Shown here: in pieces, positions 1 to 4,677 of the stretch
Layout: each line of letters starts with the position of its first letter
How positions within the stretch are numbered: the first letter of the stretch is position 1
NCBI GenBank assembly: GCA_021788565.1
Contig: JAJYKO010000334.1
Location: 1-6,444 of the forward strand
DNA: 6,444 nt
Source: Chloroflexota bacterium
GTDB lineage: Bacteria > Chloroflexota > UBA6077
Reading direction: 5' to 3'
Translations under genes and position numbers: made by a program
The notes under the pieces: model-generated
The model's input: only the letters and a program-made list of their open reading frames with translations
Databases searched by the model: none
Told to the model about the DNA's origin: nothing

Positions 1-655
1 CGCCAACTAGGTGGCCGCGATGTATCAGGTAGACCCGATCGGCCAGCTCGGGCACTAGGTCCATGTCATGGGTAGAGAAGAGGATGGTGGTACCGAGTTC
101 ATCCCGGATCCAGCGGAGCAGTCGCAGGAGCGATTCCACCCCTTCGGGGTCCATGCCAGAGGTAGGTTCATCCAACACGAGGATTCGAGGCCGCAATGCT
201 AGCACCGCCGCTATGGCCACCCGTTTCTTCTCCCCGCCGCTCAGTTGATGTGGGGAGCGCCGCTCCATGCCGGCCATGCCCACCACATCGAGCGCCCAGC
301 GCGCCTCCTCCGCGATGCGTTCGGGAGTGTATCCGCGGTTCTGCAGCCCAAATGCGATCTCTTGCCCCACCGTGGGGGAGAAGAGTTGGTCGTCGGGTTC
401 CTGAAATACCAGTCCGACCTGCTGTCGAAGATCCTTGAGCTTCCACCCATCCAGTGGAATTCCCTCTATCCAGACCTCCCCTGCCGTGGGCCGGTAAAGA
501 CCGTTGAGGTGCCAGAAGAAGGTGGACTTCCCAGCCCCGTTCGGTCCCACGAAAGCGGCTATGATCCCAGCCGGGAGGCAGAGGGTGATGTCCTCCAGGG
601 CCACCTCACCCGTAGGATAGCGGTAGCTCAGGTCTTCCACGTGAATAGCATCCAA
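1..655 (-). CDS. cbiO: ECF cobalt/nickel transporter ATPase CbiO, C-terminus cut by window edge
   Basis: This is the cytoplasmic ATP-binding subunit that energises a group I ECF transporter. The 218 visible residues carry Walker A GPNGAGKST (37-45), the Q-loop in VFQEPDDQLF (Q85), signature LSGGEKKR (138-145), Walker B ILVLDEP (158-164), D-loop SGMD and the switch His in STHD (H196). The family runs to about 270-280 residues, so some 50-60 C-terminal residues lie beyond base 1. I place the start at TTG 655 because GGGAGGA sits 6 nt upstream; an in-frame ATG at 682, nearly abutting the cbiQ stop (688), would add nine residues but lacks a clear ribosome-binding site. It is the last visible gene of the minus-strand operon cbiM - small membrane protein - cbiQ - cbiO. 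The family call is firm; metal specificity (Co or Ni) cannot be read from an ATPase. Confidence 0.95.
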   Translation of the reverse strand, partial: MDAIHVEDLSYRYPTGEVALEDITLCLPAGIIAAFVGPNGAGKSTFFWHLNGLYRPTAGEVWIEGIPLDGWKLKDLRQQVGLVFQEPDDQLFSPTVGQEIAFGLQNRGYTPERIAEEARWALDVVGMAGMERRSPHQLSGGEKKRVAIAAVLALRPRILVLDEPTSGMDPEGVESLLRLLRWIRDELGTTILFSTHDMDLVPELADRVYLIHRGHLVG

Positions 656-687
656 AGCGGGTCCTCCCTTATCACGATCCATCCATA

Positions 688-1467
688 TCAGTGGAAATTG
701 TCGGCGAGAAGCAAGGCCGACAGGAGAAAGGCTGCCACTCCAGTCGAGCCGTACACTGTTGCGCCAAGCGGAGAGCTGGCAAAATAGTTGGTGAAGTGGG
801 AACGCTCGTCATAACCCCTGGCCTCCATGGCCTGGTGTATCCGAAGACTGCGGTCGTACGCCCTCAAGAACACCATCCCTGCCAGTGCTCCCAGCCCCTC
901 CACGCGTGTGCGCCAGCTATCCTGGATGGCGCGGCTGTCCATGGCTAGCCGCATACGATGGGACTCATCCAACAGAAGGAATAGGTAACGGTAGGTCATG
1001 AAGGCAACATCCAGCACGAAGGGAGGGATCCCCAGGGACCGCAGGCTGGCCAGGATCTCCACCATGGGGGTGGTAACGGACAGGAGCGTCACGGCCGATA
1101 CCGCCGTCAAGATGCGCAGCCCCACGAGCACCCCGAAGAGCAGGCCCTCTTGATACAGGTGCAGAGTCAGAAAATCGATCTTCCACGTGGCCAGGCTGGT
1201 CTCTCCTTGCAGAAGAGCCTGGGTCAAGACGACGAGCCAGGCAACCCCGAAGGGGATATACAGGCGGCGGAGCCACAGCCGCCAGGGGATTCTGGCCAGA
1301 ACGGTCAAGAGAACGATTGAGGTAAGAACGAGCCCCTCAGCCCACAGGTGGCTGAGCGCCACCGTCGTCGCCACCGTCCCCAGGCAGATCCAGGTCTTGA
1401 GCCTCCCATCCGCCCGGTGAAGCGGGCTTGCGCCCGCTGCCAGGCGGTCCACCCATCTTAACTCCAT
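688..1467 (-). CDS. cbiQ: ECF transporter transmembrane (T) component CbiQ
   Basis: Predicted integral membrane protein of 259 residues that couples ATP hydrolysis by CbiO to the CbiM substrate subunit. The N-terminus WVDRLAAGASPLHRADGRLK resembles the family opening (D-x-x-A-x-x-S-x-hydrophobic-H-x-x-D-x-R-x-K). Several hydrophobic segments follow (about 26-58, 71-86, 105-132, 150-166 and 236-255). The two short Arg motifs that dock T components on the ATPases are visible as AMDSR (175-179) and AMEARG (213-218). The start is ATG 1467, preceded by AGGGGG at 7 nt; an upstream ATG at 1572 would add 35 Gly/Pro-rich residues that overlap the preceding gene, and is rejected. The gene ends 32 nt before the preferred cbiO start. 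The 73-nt gap upstream can fold (see 1490-1509). Confidence 0.95.
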   Translation of the reverse strand: MELRWVDRLAAGASPLHRADGRLKTWICLGTVATTVALSHLWAEGLVLTSIVLLTVLARIPWRLWLRRLYIPFGVAWLVVLTQALLQGETSLATWKIDFLTLHLYQEGLLFGVLVGLRILTAVSAVTLLSVTTPMVEILASLRSLGIPPFVLDVAFMTYRYLFLLLDESHRMRLAMDSRAIQDSWRTRVEGLGALAGMVFLRAYDRSLRIHQAMEARGYDERSHFTNYFASSPLGATVYGSTGVAAFLLSALLLADNFH

Positions 1468-1489
1468 TTGAGTACCCCCTTGGGAAAGA

Positions 1490-1509
1490 GGGGGAGCGGA
1501 TCCTCCCCC
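1490..1509 (-). other. Intergenic hairpin upstream of cbiQ
   Basis: On the minus strand GGGGGAG (1509-1503) and CTCCCCC (1496-1490) form a perfect 7-bp stem with a 6-nt loop, followed by only a weak T stretch (TCTTTCCC). The same C-rich arm can instead pair with the GGGGG of the cbiQ ribosome-binding site (1479-1475). It may tune cbiQ translation or act as a processing or weak attenuation site; this is inference from base pairing only. Eight consecutive C at 1505-1512 (plus strand) make this a possible sequencing-error site, but it lies outside both genes. Confidence 0.35.
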
Positions 1510-1540
1510 CCCAACTCCGGGTCTTCCGGCTCCGGCCCGC

Positions 1541-1837
1541 TTACCGGCCGCCAGGAGGTGCGAACAGCCCATTCCAGTGGTGACCCACGATCAGCCCGGC
1601 GAAAAAGTTGGCCACGGAGAACGCGCCTACTTGGGCATCGCCAGGAAGCTCGACGAAGGGGTGAGCCTGCGCGTGAGCGGTGGCAGCGGCCATAGCGTTG
1701 ACGATATCGTCCGTCCCCGTGCCCTCCATGTGGTGGAGCCCCATGTACTCGGCCGCCACGAAGATGGCTGCGAGGAGGAAGAACATCACCCCCAAACAAA
1801 CCTTGGTGTAGCCGTCCAGCCAGACCTTTTCCTTCAT
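1541..1837 (-). CDS. Small two-helix, His-rich membrane protein in the CbiN position; family not recognised
   Basis: This 98-residue protein is encoded between cbiM and cbiQ, where group I ECF operons normally carry cbiN or nikN/nikL. Two hydrophobic helices (about 13-33 and 70-86) flank a loop of some 37 residues, the same layout as CbiN. The residues differ: it lacks the CbiN EFGG and PWFxPxWxPP motifs and lacks the PDGLE motif of NikN. Histidines cluster at the ends of the loop and helices (H35, H36, H55, H59, H86, H87), in contexts such as GLHHMEGTGTDD and VGHHW, suggesting metal handling. The ATG at 1837 overlaps the cbiM stop as ATGA, and GGAGG sits 9 nt upstream inside cbiM, so translation is probably coupled. 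I infer an auxiliary component needed with CbiM. It could be a divergent NikL/CbiN relative; sequence alone does not settle this. Confidence 0.85.
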   Translation of the reverse strand: MKEKVWLDGYTKVCLGVMFFLLAAIFVAAEYMGLHHMEGTGTDDIVNAMAAATAHAQAHPFVELPGDAQVGAFSVANFFAGLIVGHHWNGLFAPPGGR

Positions 1838-2520
1838 GATGCCTTGCCTCCAAGGGCCAACTTCTTCCCTCGCGCAAGCAGCGGTAGAAGGTCGGGGCGC
1901 CGTTCCGCCATCAGAGTCAAAGCCGCCGCGGTGAAAACCGCCTCCAGGACAGCCAAGGGGAACTGGGTCGGTCCGTACCCCAGGAAAAAGATGAGCCACT
2001 GCTTCCAGAGGGCCATCTGCCCATGGAGGGGAATCGCCAACTCCAGGGCGCTGGTCGCGTAGGTCATGAGGTCCCCAACCAGGCCCGCCAGTCCGCCCGC
2101 CAGCCAGATGGGAGCGCCACCTCGCCGGAGGCCCCACCACATCAGGTAGCCCGAGAATCCGCCGACTATCCCCATGGAGAAAGTGTTGGCCCCCAGTGTC
2201 GTGATGCCTCCGTGCCCCAGGAATATGGCCTGGAAGAACAACACGATCGCGGAGATGAAGGCTGTTGCGAAGGGTCCCAGAACGATGGCCGCCAGGGGCG
2301 TGGCACATGGGTGGGAGCAGGAGCCGGTGACGGGGACGGGCAGGTGCATGGCTGACACCACGAAGACCGCCGCACCCATCATCGCGAGGAGAGGCTTGTA
2401 CGCTGGATTCTGCTCCGCCTTCTTCTGAGCCTGCTTTATGCCTGGGATCACGAAGGCCAGAGCAGCCCCATCCCAGGCTACCGTTTGCACCAGAGGAAGT
2501 ATGCCGTCTTCGATATGCAT
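1834..2520 (-). CDS. cbiM: ECF cobalt/nickel substrate-binding subunit CbiM (divergent copy)
   Basis: Predicted multi-helix membrane protein of 228 residues that captures the metal ion. In NikM/CbiM structures the ion is held by the N-terminal Met amine, His2 and a His near residue 67. Here the N-terminus is MHIEDGILP and the second ligand is H70 in PVTGSCSHP, both intact. Other family blocks are QAIFLGHGGITTLGANTFSMGIVG in the middle and GPTQFPLAVLE near the C-terminus. There is no signal peptide. The start ATG 2520 is fixed by the invariant MHI and by GGAGG 9 nt upstream. An unusual Cys pair (C68, C72) surrounds the ligand His in S-C-S-H-P-C. First gene of the minus operon under a cobalamin riboswitch, so cobalt is the likely substrate by context. 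Confidence 0.93.
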   Translation of the reverse strand: MHIEDGILPLVQTVAWDGAALAFVIPGIKQAQKKAEQNPAYKPLLAMMGAAVFVVSAMHLPVPVTGSCSHPCATPLAAIVLGPFATAFISAIVLFFQAIFLGHGGITTLGANTFSMGIVGGFSGYLMWWGLRRGGAPIWLAGGLAGLVGDLMTYATSALELAIPLHGQMALWKQWLIFFLGYGPTQFPLAVLEAVFTAAALTLMAERRPDLLPLLARGKKLALGGKAS

Positions 2521-2602
2521 TGAACGCGACCTCCATATCATGTTGAACAACCGAGAAAGGTCTGGGCCGATTCAATCGCTCGGTCCCGTGCGATGAACCG
2601 TG

Positions 2603-2617
2603 CTATGTGCTTTCCAT
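2603..2617 (-). other. Four-codon mini-ORF (MEST) with very strong ribosome-binding site
   Basis: The minus strand reads TAGGAGGTGGACTC and then ATG GAA AGC ACA TAG. The AGGAGG core (2630-2625) is 7 nt before the ATG, a better match to anti-Shine-Dalgarno than that of any full gene here, yet the frame stops after four codons. It lies between the riboswitch terminator and cbiM, whose start is 82 nt beyond the mini-ORF stop. It may be a translated leader, a ribosome standby or mRNA-protecting site, or the relic of a lost gene start. No frame continues it into a recognisable protein. Confidence 0.35.
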
Positions 2618-2694
2618 GAGTCCACCTCCTATCAACGTAGGGGCGCGCCGGATGCATCCCAGGATTGGGTGGCGGCATCCTGTCGGGCGCTGGC

Positions 2695-2727
2695 GAAAAG
2701 AAAACCCCACCTCGGAGAGAGGCGGGG
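2695..2727 (-). terminator. Rho-independent terminator of the cbiM riboswitch
   Basis: The minus strand folds CCCCGCCTC (2727-2719) against GAGGTGGGG (2713-2705), nine pairs including one G-U, with a 5-nt loop. It is followed directly by TTTTCTTTT (2704-2696). It stands after the aptamer and about 175 nt before cbiM, as expected for transcriptional attenuation. Its 5' arm, loop and part of its 3' arm are also complementary to bases 2824-2808 just downstream of the aptamer, giving a competing antiterminator. Confidence 0.85.
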
Positions 2728-2749
2728 CCCAGATAGCGTATCCGCTTGA

Positions 2750-2784
2750 ACAAAGAACCCCTTGCCTGCGGATAGACAAGGGGT
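2750..2784 (-). terminator. Second hairpin in the riboswitch platform, possible weak terminator
   Basis: On the minus strand ACCCCTTG (2784-2777) and CAAGGGGT (2764-2757) form a perfect 8-bp stem with a 12-nt loop, followed by TTCTTTG. The T tract is interrupted, so termination would be weak. It lies between the antiterminator strand and the main terminator, and could be a helper stem that brings those two strands together, a pause site or a second terminator. Confidence 0.4.
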
Positions 2785-2820
2785 AATCCACTCTGTTCGG
2801 ACCTGCCCCTCTCTCTCGGA

Positions 2821-2946
2821 GGTGCCAACATCCAGACAAAGGCAGTCGTCCTGGCTTATCGGCTCGTCGTGTTACGGCCGCATCACAGTTGCGGGACAGC
2901 GCCGGCTTCTCACCGGCTTCGCTCTAAGCCCCTCGGGGGGGCACCC
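2821..2946 (-). promoter_or_regulatory. Cobalamin riboswitch aptamer, copy 1 (upstream of cbiM on minus strand)
   Basis: On the minus strand the conserved core GCCGGTGAGAAGCCGGC, then CCCGCAACTGTGATG, and the B12 box GCCAGGACGACTGCC (2855-2841) are present in the right order and spacing. The terminal helix can form from GGTGCC (2945-2940) and GGCACC (2826-2821), with an extra G-U. The predicted RNA starts some 20 nt upstream. Inferred mechanism: adenosyl- or other cobalamin stabilises the fold and the terminal helix, locks away bases 2824-2821, blocks the antiterminator and lets the terminator at 2727-2695 stop transcription of cbiM and the downstream transporter genes. Fifty bases (2876-2925) are identical to copy 2. 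Confidence 0.93.
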
Positions 2947-2974
2947 TTGTCTCTGACTATTCGATTGTGAGGTG

Positions 2975-3003
2975 ATGCTAGCACGTGAAGGCAGCAACGT
3001 CAA
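2975..3003 (-). promoter_or_regulatory. Sigma-70-type promoter of the minus-strand cbiM operon
   Basis: Reading the minus strand, -35 TTGACG (3003-2998), a 17-bp spacer and -10 TAGCAT (2980-2975) are present, with an extended -10 TG (TGCTAGCAT). Transcription should start near 2968, about 20 nt before the aptamer. The same -35, spacing and extended -10 recur at 4349-4377 ahead of the other riboswitch, which strengthens the call. Confidence 0.8.
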
Positions 3004-3031
3004 ATACTTGGATACGCGGGCGCGATGGCTC

Positions 3032-3060
3032 TTGCACACCCGACAGCCTTGTGCTAGCAT
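3032..3060 (+). promoter_or_regulatory. Sigma-70-type promoter of nikMN
   Basis: -35 TTGCAC (3032-3037), a 17-bp spacer and extended -10 TGCTAGCAT (-10 hexamer 3055-3060). Predicted start is near 3067, leaving a leader of about 160 nt before the ATG at 3227. It lies back-to-back with the minus-strand promoter, with 28 bp between the two -35 boxes. The palindromic operator at 3071-3085 covers the first transcribed bases, so a bound repressor would block initiation. Confidence 0.75.
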
Positions 3061-3070
3061 GCCGCTGTTA

Positions 3071-3086
3071 TGCAACTAAGTTGCAA
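3071..3086 (+). promoter_or_regulatory. Palindromic operator 1, Nur-box-like
   Basis: TGCAACTAAGTTGCA (3071-3085) is a perfect 7-1-7 inverted repeat; written with its next base it reads TGCAA-N5-TTGCAA. The Streptomyces nickel-uptake repressor Nur (Fur family) recognises TTGCAA-N5-TTGCAA, as I recall it. It sits just downstream of the predicted nikMN start site, and a second copy lies 78 bp further on. Repression by a nickel-bound Fur-family protein is inferred; no regulator gene is in the window. Confidence 0.7.
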
Positions 3087-3148
3087 CACGCATCCCCATG
3101 AGATGAGCGGGCTGGTGGTCCACAAGAGCGATCATTGCGCCACCAATC

Positions 3149-3164
3149 TGCAACTCAGTTGCAA
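3149..3164 (+). promoter_or_regulatory. Palindromic operator 2, Nur-box-like
   Basis: TGCAACTCAGTTGCA (3149-3163) repeats operator 1 exactly except for the central base and again extends to TGCAA-N5-TTGCAA. It lies inside the nikMN leader, 63 bp before the start codon. A hairpin TGGTGG (3113-3118)/CCACCA (3140-3145) could form in the RNA between the operators. Two sites 78 bp apart suggest cooperative or roadblock repression (inference). Confidence 0.7.
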
Positions 3165-3226
3165 TTCGCTCCGATAGAGGTGGCGGCATCGGATTCGCCG
3201 CCGCGTTAAAGGAAAGGAGAGAAACG

Positions 3227-4258
3227 ATGCACATCCCCGATGGATACCTGAGCCCCACCACGTGTGCCGTCGCTTACGCTGCCGCGGCACCTTTTTGGTA
3301 CCACGCCAGCCGCCGCATCAAGGAGGTCCTCCGAAGCCAGGCGGCTCCTCTGATCGCGATGTTTGCTGCCTTCAGCTTCACAATTATGATGTTCAACGTC
3401 CCTATCCCCGGCGGCACCACAGCCCACGCAATAGGGGCCACCCTCATGGCAATAGTGGTGGGCCCCTGGGCCGCAGTGGCAGGGGTGTCCACGGCACTGC
3501 TGCTCCAGGCGCTTTTCTTCGGTGATGGCGGGATCACAGCGTTCGGTGCCAACAGCCTCAACATGGCTATTACCGCGCCTCTCGTTGGATACGCCATATA
3601 TCAGCTAATCTCCGGATCGGACCCTTCGCCCCGCAGGCGGGTCGTGGCCGCGGCGATTGGCTCCTATGTCGGTATCAACGCGGCTGCACTGCTGGCGGGG
3701 CTGGAGCTCGGCATCCAGCCGATCTTCTGGAGTGAGGGTGGAAGGGCTCTTTACAACCCATACGGACTGGAGGTTACCGTCCCCGCCATGCTGCTGGCGC
3801 ATCTCACGGTGGCCGGGTTCGCTGAAGCGGCCATCACCGCCCTGGCCGTCGCCTACCTCCTGAGGACGCAGCCGGCCCTATTGCAGGAGGGGGGTGGCGC
3901 GGACGCAAGGCGCCTGGGCAAGGCCGGCTGGAGCCTGGTCGCGGTTCTGGCCGCATTGGTGGTGCTCACCCCGATAGGACTTCTGGCTCCGGGCGGGGCT
4001 TCCTTCGAGTGGGGAGCCGAGGAGCTGAAAGGCATGGTGGGATACTTGCCAGATGGGTTGGGTCGCCTGAGCGAGGTCTGGTGGCTGGCGCCGCTGCGGG
4101 ACTACCAGCTTCCTGGAATGGGTGCAGAAGCGTCCTTCTTCCAGCAGGCCTCGGGTTACATCCTCTCGGCGGTCGTGGGGGTTGCCGTCATATTCGCCGT
4201 GGTGTTTGCAGCCCGTATAGTGCTTGTCCGAAGAACGTCAGTTGCCAACCAGCGTTGA
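3227..4258 (+). CDS. nikMN: Fused nickel/cobalt substrate-binding subunit NikM-NikN (CbiM domain plus PDGLE domain)
   Basis: This 343-residue protein begins MHIPDGYLSP. The N-terminal NikM/CbiM domain (1 to about 215) carries the metal ligands M1, H2 and H67 (in PIPGGTTAH), the last at the same number reported for structurally studied NikM. It also has QALFFGDGGITAFGANSLNM (94-113). After a linker, the C-terminal part has two hydrophobic helices (about 234-255 and 308-334) around an outer loop containing the NikN-type signature LPDGLGRL (274-281, the PDGLE motif as PDGLG) and WWLAPLRDYQLPG (285-297). Start: AGGAG 7 nt before the ATG and the required MHI terminus. No cognate nikQ or nikO adjoins it. 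The fusion type and the operators favour nickel; cobalt cannot be excluded. Confidence 0.93.
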   Translation: MHIPDGYLSPTTCAVAYAAAAPFWYHASRRIKEVLRSQAAPLIAMFAAFSFTIMMFNVPIPGGTTAHAIGATLMAIVVGPWAAVAGVSTALLLQALFFGDGGITAFGANSLNMAITAPLVGYAIYQLISGSDPSPRRRVVAAAIGSYVGINAAALLAGLELGIQPIFWSEGGRALYNPYGLEVTVPAMLLAHLTVAGFAEAAITALAVAYLLRTQPALLQEGGGADARRLGKAGWSLVAVLAALVVLTPIGLLAPGGASFEWGAEELKGMVGYLPDGLGRLSEVWWLAPLRDYQLPGMGAEASFFQQASGYILSAVVGVAVIFAVVFAARIVLVRRTSVANQR

Positions 4259-4348
4259 TCCCCGCGCAACAAGCGTGGCCGCTCAAAGCCCAACCGAGAC
4301 CCAACCCTGCCAGGCCGATAACTCGCGGATTTGGGCAAGGGGCTACGA

Positions 4349-4377
4349 TTGACGTAGCTGTTTTCAACTGCTAGCAT
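4349..4377 (+). promoter_or_regulatory. Sigma-70-type promoter of the cbiC-cbiM-cbiN-cbiQ operon
   Basis: -35 TTGACG (4349-4354), 17-bp spacer, -10 TAGCAT (4372-4377) with extended TG. The start should fall near 4384, shortly before the aptamer. Both boxes, the spacer length and parts of the spacer and early leader match the minus-strand promoter at 2975-3003, showing that promoter and aptamer were duplicated together. Confidence 0.8.
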
Positions 4378-4400
4378 TGGTGAGCAATCAAATATCAACC

Positions 4401-4542
4401 GCAAGGGTCCCCACGAGGGGCTAAGAGCGAAGCCGGTGAGAAGCCGGCGCTGTCCCGCAACTGTGATGCGGCCACAATTTGGTGGCCGATGAGCCAGGAC
4501 GCCTGCCTTTGCCAGCTGTTTACGGCCTTCGAGGACGAGGAC
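4401..4542 (+). promoter_or_regulatory. Cobalamin riboswitch, copy 2 (upstream of cbiC)
   Basis: The core GCCGGTGAGAAGCCGGC, then CCCGCAACTGTGATG, and the B12 box GCCAGGACGCCTGCC (4493-4507) match the cobalamin aptamer. Bases 4424-4473 are identical to copy 1. A short terminal helix GTCC (4407-4410)/GGAC (4533-4536) is possible. GGAC at 4533-4536 and at 4539-4542 can instead pair with GTCC at 4574-4577 and 4567-4570 in the terminator's 5' arm, a plausible antiterminator though weaker than that of copy 1. A further helix GCTGTT (4515-4520)/AACAGC (4544-4549) is available. B12 should switch the downstream genes off. Confidence 0.92.
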
Positions 4543-4565
4543 AACAGCCGCCATCTGAATGGATC

Positions 4566-4604
4566 GGTCCCCTGTCCACATTCTCGGGCAGGGGATCCTT
4601 TTTT
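4566..4604 (+). terminator. Rho-independent terminator of the cbiC riboswitch
   Basis: A 12-bp stem (4566-4577 with 4586-4597, including two G-U pairs) has an 8-nt loop (4578-4585). After a single C at 4598 come six T (4599-4604). It lies after the aptamer and 73 nt before the cbiC start, as expected for a transcriptional OFF switch. Its sequence is unrelated to the terminator of the minus-strand copy. Confidence 0.9.
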
Positions 4605-4677
4605 ATTGTCGGATCGACACCATTCGCGCCAGGCAGCAAGCCGGGAAACCGGCAAAACCAGACAGGGGAACACGACC

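Noticed and set aside
196..201. TAGCAT with TG extension on the minus strand inside cbiO, resembling the three promoters
   Set aside because: No TTGACA-like -35 lies 17 bp upstream, and the bases encode conserved ATPase residues.
245..787. Long plus-strand open frame opposite cbiO and cbiQ
   Set aside because: It is antisense to two well-supported genes, has no recognisable domain and no ribosome-binding site.
1468..1572. cbiQ start at 1572
   Set aside because: It would add 35 Gly/Pro-rich residues overlapping the preceding gene. ATG 1467 has a ribosome-binding site and the usual CbiQ terminus.
1838..2575. Extension of the 98-residue protein upstream through cbiM to a start at 2575
   Set aside because: The extended part is the out-of-frame shadow of cbiM, Arg/Gly/Pro-rich and without membrane helices. 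ATG 1837 with GGAGG fits the overlap style of the operon.
2651..2660. Perfect palindrome GGATGCATCC in the cbiM leader
   Set aside because: Single 10-bp copy away from the promoter and start codon. No reason to call it an operator.
2668..3190. 12-base direct repeat GGTGGCGGCATC at 2668-2679 and 3179-3190
   Set aside because: It is short and GC-rich, and neither copy lies in a recognisable element. It may be chance, or a trace of leader duplication too weak to claim.
4288..4336. GCCCAA (4288-4293)/TTGGGC (4331-4336) as a terminator for nikMN
   Set aside because: Six pairs with a 37-nt loop and no T tract. I see no convincing terminator between 4259 and 4348, so some read-through into the next leader is possible.
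4489..4677. Extension of cbiC upstream to a start at 4489
   Set aside because: The extra 63 codons cross the B12 box and the intrinsic terminator and match no CbiC N-terminus. TTG 4678 has a ribosome-binding site and gives the normal family length.
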